From the NCBI GenBank assembly GCA_937873275.1, contig CALMRC010000164.1, positions 1 through 33,585 of the forward strand: a stretch of DNA of 33,585 nucleotides. Reading direction: 5' to 3'. Of the stretch, positions 1 through 6,286 are shown piece by piece (within the stretch, counting starts at the first letter, position 1; each line of letters starts with the position of its first letter). The notes under the pieces were generated by a model, which did not search any database, was not told where the DNA came from, and saw only the letters and a program-made list of their open reading frames with translations. The DNA comes from an uncultured Spirochaetota bacterium (GTDB taxonomy: Bacteria; Spirochaetota; Spirochaetia; Treponematales; UBA12059). The position numbers and the translations under genes were made by a program.

Positions 1-2
1 CC

Positions 3-590
3 AGCCAGAGCTATTTGAACTCGGGAACGTTCACCTTCACCGCGTCGACCTCCGATAGCGGGACTCCGCTCTCGGGAATCTGGAAGGTGGAGTTCTACAA
101 GGACACGTCCAGTACCGGGTTCACGAACCTGGTGAATACGGATTCTACGTCTGCCTACACCTGGGCGTGGACCACGAGCGCGGAGACGGAAGGGGCCTAC
201 TATATCAAGATCCGTGTGTACGATGTGGCGGGCAATATATCCACGAGTATCCTGACCCGGTACGTCGATCGGACGGCGCCGTCGATCGCCTCGCTGACGA
301 ATACGTATAACGGCGGCAGCCAGAGTTATCTGAACTCGGGGACGTTTACCTTCACGGCTTCCGTGTCGGATGGATACGTGGGTGTCCAGAAGGTAGACTT
401 CTATCGGGATACCTCGAGTTCCGGCTTCACGAACCTGATGGCGACGGACACGGCGTCCGCCTACACCTGGGCCTGGGGAACGTCTGCGGATGCGGCGGGG
501 ACCTATTACATTAAGATTCGGGTGACGGACAATGCCGGCAACGTTTCCTCCACCTATGTCATCCGATATCTTGATAAAACTGCACCCACT
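3..590 (+). repeat. Two tandem Ig-domain-coding repeats, period 315 nt
   Basis: The segment starting at nt 3 (agc cag agc tat) recurs at nt 318 (agc cag agt tat). This gives a 105-codon period. Near-identical blocks in both copies encode SQSYLNSG, GFTNL, SAYTWAW and YYIKIRV. Many differences are at third codon positions, which indicates selection on the protein. More copies probably lie upstream of the window. Confidence 0.8.
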
Positions 591-1292
591 GGCTATCTCT
601 ATGTCGGTGGTACAACCAATCCGGCCAGCATTACCTCAACGTACACGACGGTCTACTTCTACATGTCCGACAGTCCTAGCGGATTGTACCAGCGAAGCAT
701 CTACAATGGGTCATCTTGGCTTGCATATGAGACGTATTCGACCAGCAAGGCTTGGTATCTACCGCCCGGCAACGGCACGAAGTACTTCTATTCGTATTTC
801 AAGGATTACGCTGGGAATATTACAAGCGGTTACATATCGGATTCCGTGACGGTCGCGGAAACATACTCGAGCCTCTCCCGTGCAGACATCGCTATGGACC
901 GGTCAGACCAGGTCGGGGACAGTAACTCGTACATGTCCACCGCCGCGATCAACCTGAGTGACGGATATGTTGCTGCAGGTCAAATTTATACCTACTACAC
1001 CAGTTCGGGGCGGTACGGGAAGTTCGAGATTGTCAGCTTTAACAAGACCGAGATTATTACTTCTGTTCCCCTCGTAATCTGGTCCAATGTCCTTACGATC
1101 AATTTGACGACATACAATGCCGACGGATCCGTGTACAAAAGCAAGACAGGCCTGAAAATCAGGGGTACCTACCATTGCGACCTCGATGAAGGGCTCGAGA
1201 CCTCGACGGGTTCGGATTTCTGGTGGAGGCAGGACACCAGCACGACTCGGTATCTGGTGCCGGAAAACAGCGCGAAGTTCTTCAGGTGGTAG
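3..1292 (+). CDS. C-terminal part of an Ig-repeat surface or exported protein (5' truncated)
   Basis: The reading frame is open to the left edge, so the N-terminus lies outside the window. The visible 430 residues begin with two bacterial Ig-like (Big-type) repeats. Each carries an LNSGTFTFTASxSD start, a YTWAW core and a YYIKIRVxDxAGN strand, and ends in a D(R/K)TAP linker. A third, divergent segment (around nt 590-860) ends in DYAGNITSGYISDS. A distinct C-terminal domain of about 145 residues follows and contains no repeat. Proteins of this build are usually secreted or anchored adhesins or cell-surface scaffolds, and no catalytic motif is visible. Base composition is clearly less GC-rich than in the flanking metabolic genes, especially from about nt 590 onward. 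That is common for surface proteins and may indicate transfer. A strong terminator follows directly. The repeat-domain call is firm; the function is unknown. Confidence 0.75.
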   Translation, partial: SQSYLNSGTFTFTASTSDSGTPLSGIWKVEFYKDTSSTGFTNLVNTDSTSAYTWAWTTSAETEGAYYIKIRVYDVAGNISTSILTRYVDRTAPSIASLTNTYNGGSQSYLNSGTFTFTASVSDGYVGVQKVDFYRDTSSSGFTNLMATDTASAYTWAWGTSADAAGTYYIKIRVTDNAGNVSSTYVIRYLDKTAPTGYLYVGGTTNPASITSTYTTVYFYMSDSPSGLYQRSIYNGSSWLAYETYSTSKAWYLPPGNGTKYFYSYFKDYAGNITSGYISDSVTVAETYSSLSRADIAMDRSDQVGDSNSYMSTAAINLSDGYVAAGQIYTYYTSSGRYGKFEIVSFNKTEIITSVPLVIWSNVLTINLTTYNADGSVYKSKTGLKIRGTYHCDLDEGLETSTGSDFWWRQDTSTTRYLVPENSAKFFRW

Positions 1293-1316
1293 TAAGGTAA
1301 TAGCGAGCTAGACAAC

Positions 1317-1343
1317 ACGGCCCGGGGATTTTCCCCGGGCCGT
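1317..1343 (+). terminator. Rho-independent-type terminator after the Ig-repeat gene
   Basis: A perfect 12-bp stem (1317-1328 paired with 1332-1343) with a TTT loop starts 24 nt after the stop codon. It is followed by a short T-containing tail. It isolates the surface-protein gene from the SDR gene. Confidence 0.75.
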
Positions 1344-1501
1344 TCCATTTCCGGCGCCCGCCCCCGCATGCTACAATCTCCCGGTTTCCCGGGGGCGCCG
1401 AAGCGGCCGGTGTCGCGGAACGCCCGGAGGCCCCGCCGGGCTCTCCCCGTCCGGCCGGAGTTTCCAGATCCCCGCAAGCATCGTGTCACGAGGAGCGCGC
1501 C

Positions 1502-2275
1502 ATGGACTACCTTTCCTCCCTTTTCTCCCTCTCCGGAAAGACCGCCCTGGTCACCGGCTCCAGCCGGGGCTTAGGTCTCGTCCTGGCCCGGGGCCTCGCA
1601 AGGGCGGGGGCCCGGGTGGTCCTGAACGGCCGGGAGGAGGCCGTCCTTGCCACCGCGGCGGACCGACTCCGTGCCGAGGGGCTGGACGTCGCGGTCTCGG
1701 CCTTCGACGTGACGGATTCCGCCCAGGTGGACGAGGGGATCGCCCGGGCGGAGTCAGCCGCGGGGCCCTTCGAGATCCTGGTGAACAACGCGGGAATCCA
1801 GCGGCGCAGGCCCCTGGAGGACTTCCCGGAGGAGGATTTCCGGGCGGTGATGGAGACCAACCTGACCAGCGCCTTCCTGGTGTCCAAGCGGGTTGCCCGG
1901 GGGATGATCGAGAGGAAGTCCGGGAAGATCGTGAACGTCTGCTCTCTCCAAAGCGAGGTGGGACGGCCGTCGATCGCCCCCTACGCGGCCTCCAAGGGGG
2001 CCCTGAAGATGCTGACCCGGGGTATGGCGGTGGAATGGGCCAAGTACGGGATCCAGGTCAACGCGATCGGCCCGGGATACTTCAAGACCGAGATGACCCG
2101 CGCCCTGGTGGAGGATCCCGACTTCGACCGATGGATCCGGGGCCGGACCCCGGCGGGGCGCTGGGGGGATCCGGAGGAGCTGGTCGGCCTCCTCGTATAC
2201 CTCTGCTCCCCAGCGTCCTCCTTCGTGAACGGCCAGATCGTCTACGTGGACGGGGGGCTTCTGGCGGGGATCTAG
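1502..2275 (+). CDS. SDR-family NAD(P)-dependent oxidoreductase, gluconate 5-dehydrogenase-like
   Basis: This is a classical short-chain dehydrogenase of 257 aa, the usual length. The Rossmann motif TGxxxGxG is at residues 18-25 and NNAG at about 95-98. The catalytic Ser148, Tyr161 and Lys165 (YAASK) are present, and a C-terminal VDGG motif is seen. The opening (LFSLSGKTALVTGSSRGLG) and the VNAIGPGYFKTEMT stretch resemble the gluconate 5-dehydrogenase / 2-deoxy-gluconate dehydrogenase subgroup, which acts on sugar acids in the cytoplasm. Substrate assignment within SDRs from sequence alone is weak. An AGGAG ribosome site lies 6 nt before ATG 1502. The gene appears monocistronic: a terminator lies upstream and brnA converges downstream. 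Confidence 0.85.
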   Translation: MDYLSSLFSLSGKTALVTGSSRGLGLVLARGLARAGARVVLNGREEAVLATAADRLRAEGLDVAVSAFDVTDSAQVDEGIARAESAAGPFEILVNNAGIQRRRPLEDFPEEDFRAVMETNLTSAFLVSKRVARGMIERKSGKIVNVCSLQSEVGRPSIAPYAASKGALKMLTRGMAVEWAKYGIQVNAIGPGYFKTEMTRALVEDPDFDRWIRGRTPAGRWGDPEELVGLLVYLCSPASSFVNGQIVYVDGGLLAGI

Positions 2276-2320
2276 GAGCGTGGTGGTATCGGAATTGACG
2301 GGCGTTGCGGGCCTGGCTAT

Positions 2321-2554
2321 CTACCGGACGTGCTGGTTGATGAACTCCCGCAGGGCCATGTTGATGAGAGTCTGGTACCCGATCTTTTCTTCGCTGGCCT
2401 TTTTCTTGAAAAACAGGATCAGGTCGTCATCCAGTCGGATGGAAGTGGAAACTTTCTTGGGATTGTAAAACCTCCCTCGGATGCCCTTGGAGAAGTCATA
2501 CTCGGGGAGAAGCTCGAAGGCGTCTTCAGATTTCCTCATACTGTCTTCGCTCAT
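2321..2554 (-). CDS. brnA: BrnA-type antitoxin (ribbon-helix-helix)
   Basis: This 77-aa protein is charged at the N-terminus and ends in a ribbon-helix-helix signature, STSIRLDDDLILFFKKKASEEKIGYQTLIN. That is typical of the antitoxin partner of BrnT. BrnA proteins bind the toxin and repress their own operon. The gene overlaps the end of brnT by 29 nt if ATG 2554 is used. A second in-frame Met at 2539 reduces the overlap to 14 nt. The order toxin then antitoxin is the standard BrnT/BrnA arrangement. Base composition is lower in GC than in the neighbours, which suggests a mobile cassette. It converges on the SDR gene. Confidence 0.85.
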   Translation of the reverse strand: MSEDSMRKSEDAFELLPEYDFSKGIRGRFYNPKKVSTSIRLDDDLILFFKKKASEEKIGYQTLINMALREFINQHVR

Positions 2555-2810
2555 TGGAGGTCGCCTCCCTTGCGGATATTATCCGTACGACCTCTTCTCC
2601 ATCCGCGTTGAAGAATAGGTTCGCGACAACCAGGAGCTTCCGGGTTGTCGATCGGCCCAGAGTGACCCACCTCTCTTCAAAATAGGAATACCGGTGATCA
2701 AGAAAAGAAACATGCAGAGGGTCGTCGAATATTTCCCGGGCTTCGGAAAAAGAAACTCGGTGCTTCCATTGGTTGATGGAGTCCTTTTCCGGATCCCACT
2801 CAAAGAGCAT
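2526..2810 (-). CDS. brnT: BrnT-family ribonuclease toxin
   Basis: This 94-aa protein has the family hallmarks in order: FEWDPEKD near the N-terminus, a KHRVSFSEAREIFDDP block, EERWVTLGRS in the middle, and RIISAREATSNERRQYE at the C-terminus. BrnT toxins have a RelE-like fold and cut RNA to arrest growth under stress. I chose Met 2810 because the family starts M(x)FEWDP and because a near-consensus promoter sits directly in front of it. The frame upstream of 2810 (to 2933) looks non-coding. There is no Shine-Dalgarno sequence, so translation is predicted to be leaderless. Function is by family knowledge; activity here is untested. Confidence 0.88.
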   Translation of the reverse strand: MLFEWDPEKDSINQWKHRVSFSEAREIFDDPLHVSFLDHRYSYFEERWVTLGRSTTRKLLVVANLFFNADGEEVVRIISAREATSNERRQYEEI

Positions 2811-2845
2811 ATGGAGAGTATAGCTATATGTAGTTACAATGTCAA
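2811..2845 (-). promoter_or_regulatory. brnTA promoter with an operator-like palindrome over the -10 box
   Basis: On the minus strand a consensus TTGACA (2840-2845) is separated by 17 nt from TATACT (2817-2822). Six nt then precede the brnT ATG. A perfect 10-bp palindrome, TATAGCTATA (2819-2828), overlaps the -10 box. This is a plausible BrnA autorepression site. With a normal start point, transcription would begin at or beside the A of the ATG. Confidence 0.75.
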
Positions 2846-2969
2846 TACAAATTTGCCGTATATATGCGGATGCGTACCAAACCGAACGAGGAAAGCCGGA
2901 CTCTGGATCATCCTTGAAAATCCTCCATCGCATAGAGGAAATTCAAGGTAAACGACAAAGACCGGATTA

Positions 2970-3944
2970 TTACCTAGTTTCTATCGCTGCAGCCGCCTCG
3001 TCGATGGCTTTCAGCACCCCCGCGTCCAGCTTGGGCACCAGGTCCAGGGCCTTCATGTTCTCGGCTACCTGCTCGGGACGGCTGGCCCCGGTGATCACGG
3101 TGCTGACCCGGGGGTTCCGGGCGCACCAGGCGATGGCCAGCTGGGCCGAGGTCGCCCCCAGGTCTCGGGCGATCGGCTCCAGGCGCTTGGCCGCGGCCAC
3201 CTTCCGGGGCAGTTCAGGATCGTCCCGAAGCCACTCGTAGCCGGACAGGGACAGGCGGCTCCCCTCGGGGATGCCGGCGGCGTACTTGCCCGAGAGGACT
3301 CCCGAGGCTAGGGGGCTCCAGGTGGTCAGCCCCAGGCCGATCCCGTCGTAGAGGCGTGCGAACTCGACCTCGACCTTGTCCCGTCGGAGGAGGTTGTACT
3401 GGGGCTGCTCCATCTGGGGCTTGCGGAGGTTGCGCCGGTCCGCGATGTCCCAGGCCTCCCGGATCTGGTCCGCGGACCATTCGCTGGTGCCCCAGTAGAT
3501 CGCCCGGCCGGAGGCGACGATGTCGCTCATGGCCCAGACGACCTCCTCGACGGTCGTCTCGGGGTCCGGCCGGTGGCAGAAGAGGAGATCCACGTAATCC
3601 AGTCCGAAGCGCTCCAGGGATCCGTCGATGCCCTCCAGGAGGCGCTTGCGGTTCAGGGTATTCTTCTCGTTCGGACCCTCCGCCAGGCCCCAGTAGATCT
3701 TGGTGGAGACGAGGTAGCTGCCCCGCCTCCAGCGGAGCTTCCGGAGGGCCGCGCCCATGATGGATTCCGAGGCTCCCTGGGCGTAGGACTCGGCGTTGTC
3801 GAAGAAGTTTACCCCCGCATCGTACGCCGCGGCCAGGGAAGCGGCCGCGGCGTCGACGTCCACCTGCTTTCCGTAGGTCACCCAGGAGCCCAGGGAGAGG
3901 GCGCTCACCTGGATCCCCGCGGACCCGAGACGTCGATATTCCAT
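2970..3944 (-). CDS. Aldo/keto reductase, voltage-gated K+ channel beta-subunit-like (AKR6-type)
   Basis: This 324-aa AKR has the full catalytic tetrad: Asp49, Tyr54 ([11 protein letters not shown]), Lys82 (STKIYWG) and His124 (LFCHRPD). The opening ([19 protein letters not shown]) and the insert-rich length match the bacterial relatives of Kv-beta subunits. These are NADPH-dependent reductases of small carbonyl compounds. It is a cytoplasmic enzyme whose physiological substrate cannot be read from sequence. Its ATG lies 1 nt after the stop of the RluA-type gene, so it is the last gene of the DUF493-rluA operon and is probably translationally coupled. Confidence 0.88.
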   Translation of the reverse strand: MEYRRLGSAGIQVSALSLGSWVTYGKQVDVDAAAASLAAAYDAGVNFFDNAESYAQGASESIMGAALRKLRWRRGSYLVSTKIYWGLAEGPNEKNTLNRKRLLEGIDGSLERFGLDYVDLLFCHRPDPETTVEEVVWAMSDIVASGRAIYWGTSEWSADQIREAWDIADRRNLRKPQMEQPQYNLLRRDKVEVEFARLYDGIGLGLTTWSPLASGVLSGKYAAGIPEGSRLSLSGYEWLRDDPELPRKVAAAKRLEPIARDLGATSAQLAIAWCARNPRVSTVITGASRPEQVAENMKALDLVPKLDAGVLKAIDEAAAAIETR

Positions 3945-3945
3945 T

Positions 3946-4056
3946 CTATTCTTCGCTCTTGTTGGCGGCTTTTTCCTTCTTTTCCTTCCGCTTTTCCTTG
4001 AGGGTTTTCTGGGCCTTCTTCTTGGGTTCCTTGGCCTGCTTGCTCTTTTCTTTCAT
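3946..4056 (-). CDS. Possible independently translated 36-aa lysine-rich protein nested in the rluA-like frame
   Basis: ATG 4056 is preceded by GGAGGA at ideal spacing, and a promoter-like pair lies about 100 nt further upstream. The product starts [16 protein letters not shown] and continues as Lys/Glu/Ala repeats to the stop, likely one charged helix. Small lysine-rich proteins of this style often bind nucleic acid or ribosomes; here that is only a guess. It lies in the same frame as the pseudouridine synthase. It is therefore either that enzyme's tail, a separate small protein, or both. Confidence 0.5.
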   Translation of the reverse strand: MKEKSKQAKEPKKKAQKTLKEKRKEKKEKAANKSEE

Positions 4057-4881
4057 GTGTCCTCCTCCGGGGACCGCAGTTCCGGGTCCCGCCGTATCCG
4101 CGCCGCCGGCCGGGGTTCCGGCCGCGGGGGAGGGCCGATGCTTAGCCCCCCCGGGTACATAGTATAGGCCTTTTTGCCGGCCGCGCAAAGGCCGGAGGAA
4201 GCTGTCCGGTACGGGGCTCTCCGCCCGGACCGTGCCGCCCCCGAAGGGCCGCTCGAGCTCGATGGACACCGCGTGGAGGGCCAGCCGTCCGGCGGGGTCC
4301 GTGCGGGCCCCGTACCGGGAGTCCCCGGCGACCGGGTGACCGAAGGCGGACAGCTGGGCCCGGATCTGGTGCTTCCGGCCGGTCTCCAGCTCCAGCTCCA
4401 GGAGGGAGAAGCCGCCCCCCGTCTCCAGGAGCCTCCACCTTGTCACGGCCCGGAGGGCTCCCGGGCTTCCCGGCGGCGCCTCGTACACCGTGCCGGCCCG
4501 GTTCTCCCGCAGCCAGGAGTCCAGGACCCCGGCTTCCCCGGGCGGCGTCCCCTCGACCAGGGCCGCGTACCGTCGGGTGCGCACGAGCTGGTTCCACCGG
4601 TCCATGAGCTCCCGCTTGGCGGCTCCTCCCGTGGCGAACACCACCACCCCGGAGGAGTCCCGGTCCAGACGATGCACCACCGCCGCGCGCCCCTTGGGAT
4701 TGCGTCGGCGGATGTGCACGGTGACCCAGTCGTAGAGGCTCCGGGACCGGCCCGACGAGCCCTCGGGGGCGATGGTGGGGAGACCCGCGGGCTTGTCCAC
4801 GATGACCAGGTCCTCGTCCTCGTAGAGGATCTCCGGGGACCCGGGGCGCGGGGAAGCCCGGCCGGACCGGGACGACTTCAA
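3946..4881 (-). CDS. RluA-family RNA pseudouridine synthase with a lysine-rich C-terminal extension
   Basis: Pseudouridine synthases of this family isomerise uridine in rRNA or tRNA. The core reads [16 protein letters not shown], then [14 protein letters not shown] with the catalytic Asp in [33 protein letters not shown] follows near the C-terminal side. The start is a TTG (4879-4881) that overlaps the TGA of the DUF493-like gene (TTGA). The upstream part of the frame is shadow. The enzyme core should end near residue 240. The frame then runs without a stop through a Pro/Gly-rich linker and a Lys/Glu-rich segment to the stop at 3946. That tail could instead be a separate small gene (see 3946-4056). 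No S4 domain is visible. It is the middle gene of an operon with the aldo/keto reductase. Confidence 0.8.
   Translation of the reverse strand: MKSSRSGRASPRPGSPEILYEDEDLVIVDKPAGLPTIAPEGSSGRSRSLYDWVTVHIRRRNPKGRAAVVHRLDRDSSGVVVFATGGAAKRELMDRWNQLVRTRRYAALVEGTPPGEAGVLDSWLRENRAGTVYEAPPGSPGALRAVTRWRLLETGGGFSLLELELETGRKHQIRAQLSAFGHPVAGDSRYGARTDPAGRLALHAVSIELERPFGGGTVRAESPVPDSFLRPLRGRQKGLYYVPGGAKHRPSPAAGTPAGGADTAGPGTAVPGGGHMKEKSKQAKEPKKKAQKTLKEKRKEKKEKAANKSEE
4161..4188 (-). promoter_or_regulatory. Internal promoter candidate in the 3' part of the rluA-like gene
   Basis: On the minus strand TTGCGC (4183-4188), a 16-nt spacer and TATACT (4161-4166) mimic the fecR promoter (TTGCGG-16-TATACT). Transcription from here would run into the lysine-rich small ORF with a leader of about 100 nt. 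The site sits where the conserved enzyme domain ends. Confidence 0.45.
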
Positions 4882-5189
4882 ATCGCGGCCTTCACGTAGG
4901 GTAGCTTGCCGACCTCGGAATAGACCGCGTAGAACTGGGCCCGGTTCCGGACGGTGATGCGGCTGCCGAAGCGGCCGTACTTGGCCCCCGGCTTCGCGAC
5001 GCCCTGGAGCAGGGAGCATTCCACGCCCAGGCGGGCGTAGAGAGCCTCGAGGTCGGACTGGATGGAGGCTCCGTCCGCGAGGACGTAGATGATCCGGAGG
5101 TCGAAGGTGACGGGAAAGCTCATCTGGGCTCCCCCGAAGGGGGCGCCGCAGGACTCGGGGATGACCCCCTCGTCGGGATTGGGTTCCAT
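4878..5189 (-). CDS. DUF493/YbeD-like small protein
   Basis: The product is 103 aa from ATG 5189, or 81 aa from Met 5123. The Met 5123 start has a GGGGGAG stretch upstream. The pattern SFPVTFDLRIIYVL, then [32 protein letters not shown], matches the ferredoxin-like fold of the YbeD/DUF493 family. These are small cytoplasmic proteins of uncertain, possibly regulatory, function that are often near lipoate or RNA genes. It is the first gene of the operon with the RluA-type enzyme (TTGA overlap) and the aldo/keto reductase. It reads divergently from truA across the 36-bp repeat array. The family call rests on pattern memory only. Confidence 0.6.
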   Translation of the reverse strand: MEPNPDEGVIPESCGAPFGGAQMSFPVTFDLRIIYVLADGASIQSDLEALYARLGVECSLLQGVAKPGAKYGRFGSRITVRNRAQFYAVYSEVGKLPYVKAAI

Positions 5190-5253
5190 GGGACTACGAT
5201 GCCATGGGCGGCGGCGGCGTGTCGAGACCGGTTGGATCTTGTCTATGCGAAGT

Positions 5254-5421
5254 TCAGATAACTCGCGTCGGGGCCGAATTATGCATACCCCACTTAATTA
5301 GCGAGGGTGCCGAAATATGCGCGCCTCACATAACTCGCGCCGGCGTTCAAATATGCATGCCTCACATAACTCGTACCGCAGCCCCATTATGCATGCTTCG
5401 CATAATTCGCGCCCCGGTCAT
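5254..5421. repeat. Degenerate 36-bp tandem repeat array in the truA / DUF493 divergent spacer
   Basis: The gene-free stretch 5190-5524 is dominated by this array. Units start at 5254, 5290, 5326, 5362 and 5398 (the last is partial), and a fragment precedes at about 5241-5253. Each unit has a conserved 12-nt start (TCACATAACTCG in units 3 and 4), a variable 11-nt GC-rich middle, and a conserved 13-nt end (AAATATGCATGCC-like). Unit junctions form inverted repeats. The best is ATTATGC-N7-GCATAAT, centred at about 5394. The AT-rich conserved blocks contrast with the GC-rich genome. The array could hold multiple operators for a dimeric regulator, or it could be a selfish tandem repeat. It is open in the truA frame and would encode a 12-aa ITRxGxxxCxPH repeat. 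Confidence 0.8.
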
Positions 5422-5488
5422 TCCGGAAGTCTCCGATGTCCCCGTAGCCGCCCGACATTTACGGCGCCCCGGGGTTCCGCCGCACCGC

Positions 5489-5517
5489 TTCCCTAGCGCC
5501 ACAGGAATGTATATCCT
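5489..5517 (+). promoter_or_regulatory. truA promoter candidate
   Basis: TTCCCT (5489-5494), 17 nt, then TATCCT (5512-5517) lies 7 nt before ATG 5525. The -35 is weak. The spacing equals that of the other no-leader promoters in this window. Confidence 0.4.
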
Positions 5518-5524
5518 TGGATCC

Positions 5525-6286
5525 ATGCGGAACCTGCTGTTGATCCTGGCGTACGACGGAACGGCCTACAAGGGCTGGCAGAGGCTGCCCGGCGCGGGCA
5601 GGACCGTCCAGGAGGCGGTGGAAGCCGCCCTGGGGCGGGTCCTGGGGGAGGAGACGGCCATCCTCGGGGCGGGGAGGACCGACGCCGGGGTCCACGCGGA
5701 AGGTCAGGCGGCCAACTTCCACACGGCCTCGGACCGGGATCTCCAGGAAATCCTGGCGGACCTGAATGCCGCCCTGCCCCGGGACGTGGCCTGCCGTTCC
5801 CTCAAGGAGGTTCCCGAGCGCTTCCACGCCCGGTACTGGGCCGTCGAGAAGACCTACCGGTACCGGATCCATTCCCACCCGATCCCGGACCCCTTCTCCC
5901 AGCGCTACAGCCTCCACGTCCCGGAGTCCCTGGACATCCCGGCCATGGAATCCGCCGCGGCGGAGCTGGTCGGGAAGCGGGATTTCTCGGCCTTCGCCAA
6001 CCACCGGGGATCCAAGAAGGGATTCGAGCGGGAGCTCCGGACCGTCAGGGTCCAGAGGAACGGGGCGTTCGTGGACATCCTGTTCACCGCGGACGGCTTC
6101 CTGTACAACCAGGTCCGCATCATGACCGGGGCCCTCCTGGAGGCGGGTCTGGGCCGGCTCGGCCCCAAGGACGTGCGCCGGATCCTGGAGGGCCGGGACC
6201 GTTCCGCCGCGCCGGGAGCCGCCCCCGCCCAGGGGCTCTGCCTGGTCCGGGTCGAGTTCCGTCCCGACCTTCCCCCTCCGGAATGA
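5525..6286 (+). CDS. truA: tRNA pseudouridine(38-40) synthase TruA
   Basis: The 253-aa product makes pseudouridine at positions 38-40 of the tRNA anticodon arm. The family signatures are all present. They are LAYDGTAYKGWQ at the N-terminus, GRTDAGVHAEGQAANF with the catalytic Asp, KTYRYRI, and DFSAFANHRGSKKG. FLYNQVRIMTGALLEAGLG is near the C-terminus. I start at ATG 5525 because the family begins with residues like MRNLLLILAYDG. The frame stays open upstream to 5204 only because the 36-bp array lacks stops in that frame. The TGA overlaps the ATG of the radical SAM gene (ATGA), so the two are coupled. It has no clear Shine-Dalgarno sequence. Confidence 0.95.
   Translation: MRNLLLILAYDGTAYKGWQRLPGAGRTVQEAVEAALGRVLGEETAILGAGRTDAGVHAEGQAANFHTASDRDLQEILADLNAALPRDVACRSLKEVPERFHARYWAVEKTYRYRIHSHPIPDPFSQRYSLHVPESLDIPAMESAAAELVGKRDFSAFANHRGSKKGFERELRTVRVQRNGAFVDILFTADGFLYNQVRIMTGALLEAGLGRLGPKDVRRILEGRDRSAAPGAAPAQGLCLVRVEFRPDLPPPE

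Noticed and set aside
5254-5421. CRISPR array (36-bp period)
   Set aside because: The variable part is only 11 nt and the repeats are degenerate. No cas genes are present. It is a tandem repeat with possible operator function.
5204-5524. 107-residue N-terminal extension of TruA containing 12-aa repeats
   Set aside because: The TruA family starts at MRNLLLILAYDG, and a promoter-like pair lies just before ATG 5525. The extension is the 36-bp array read in an open frame.
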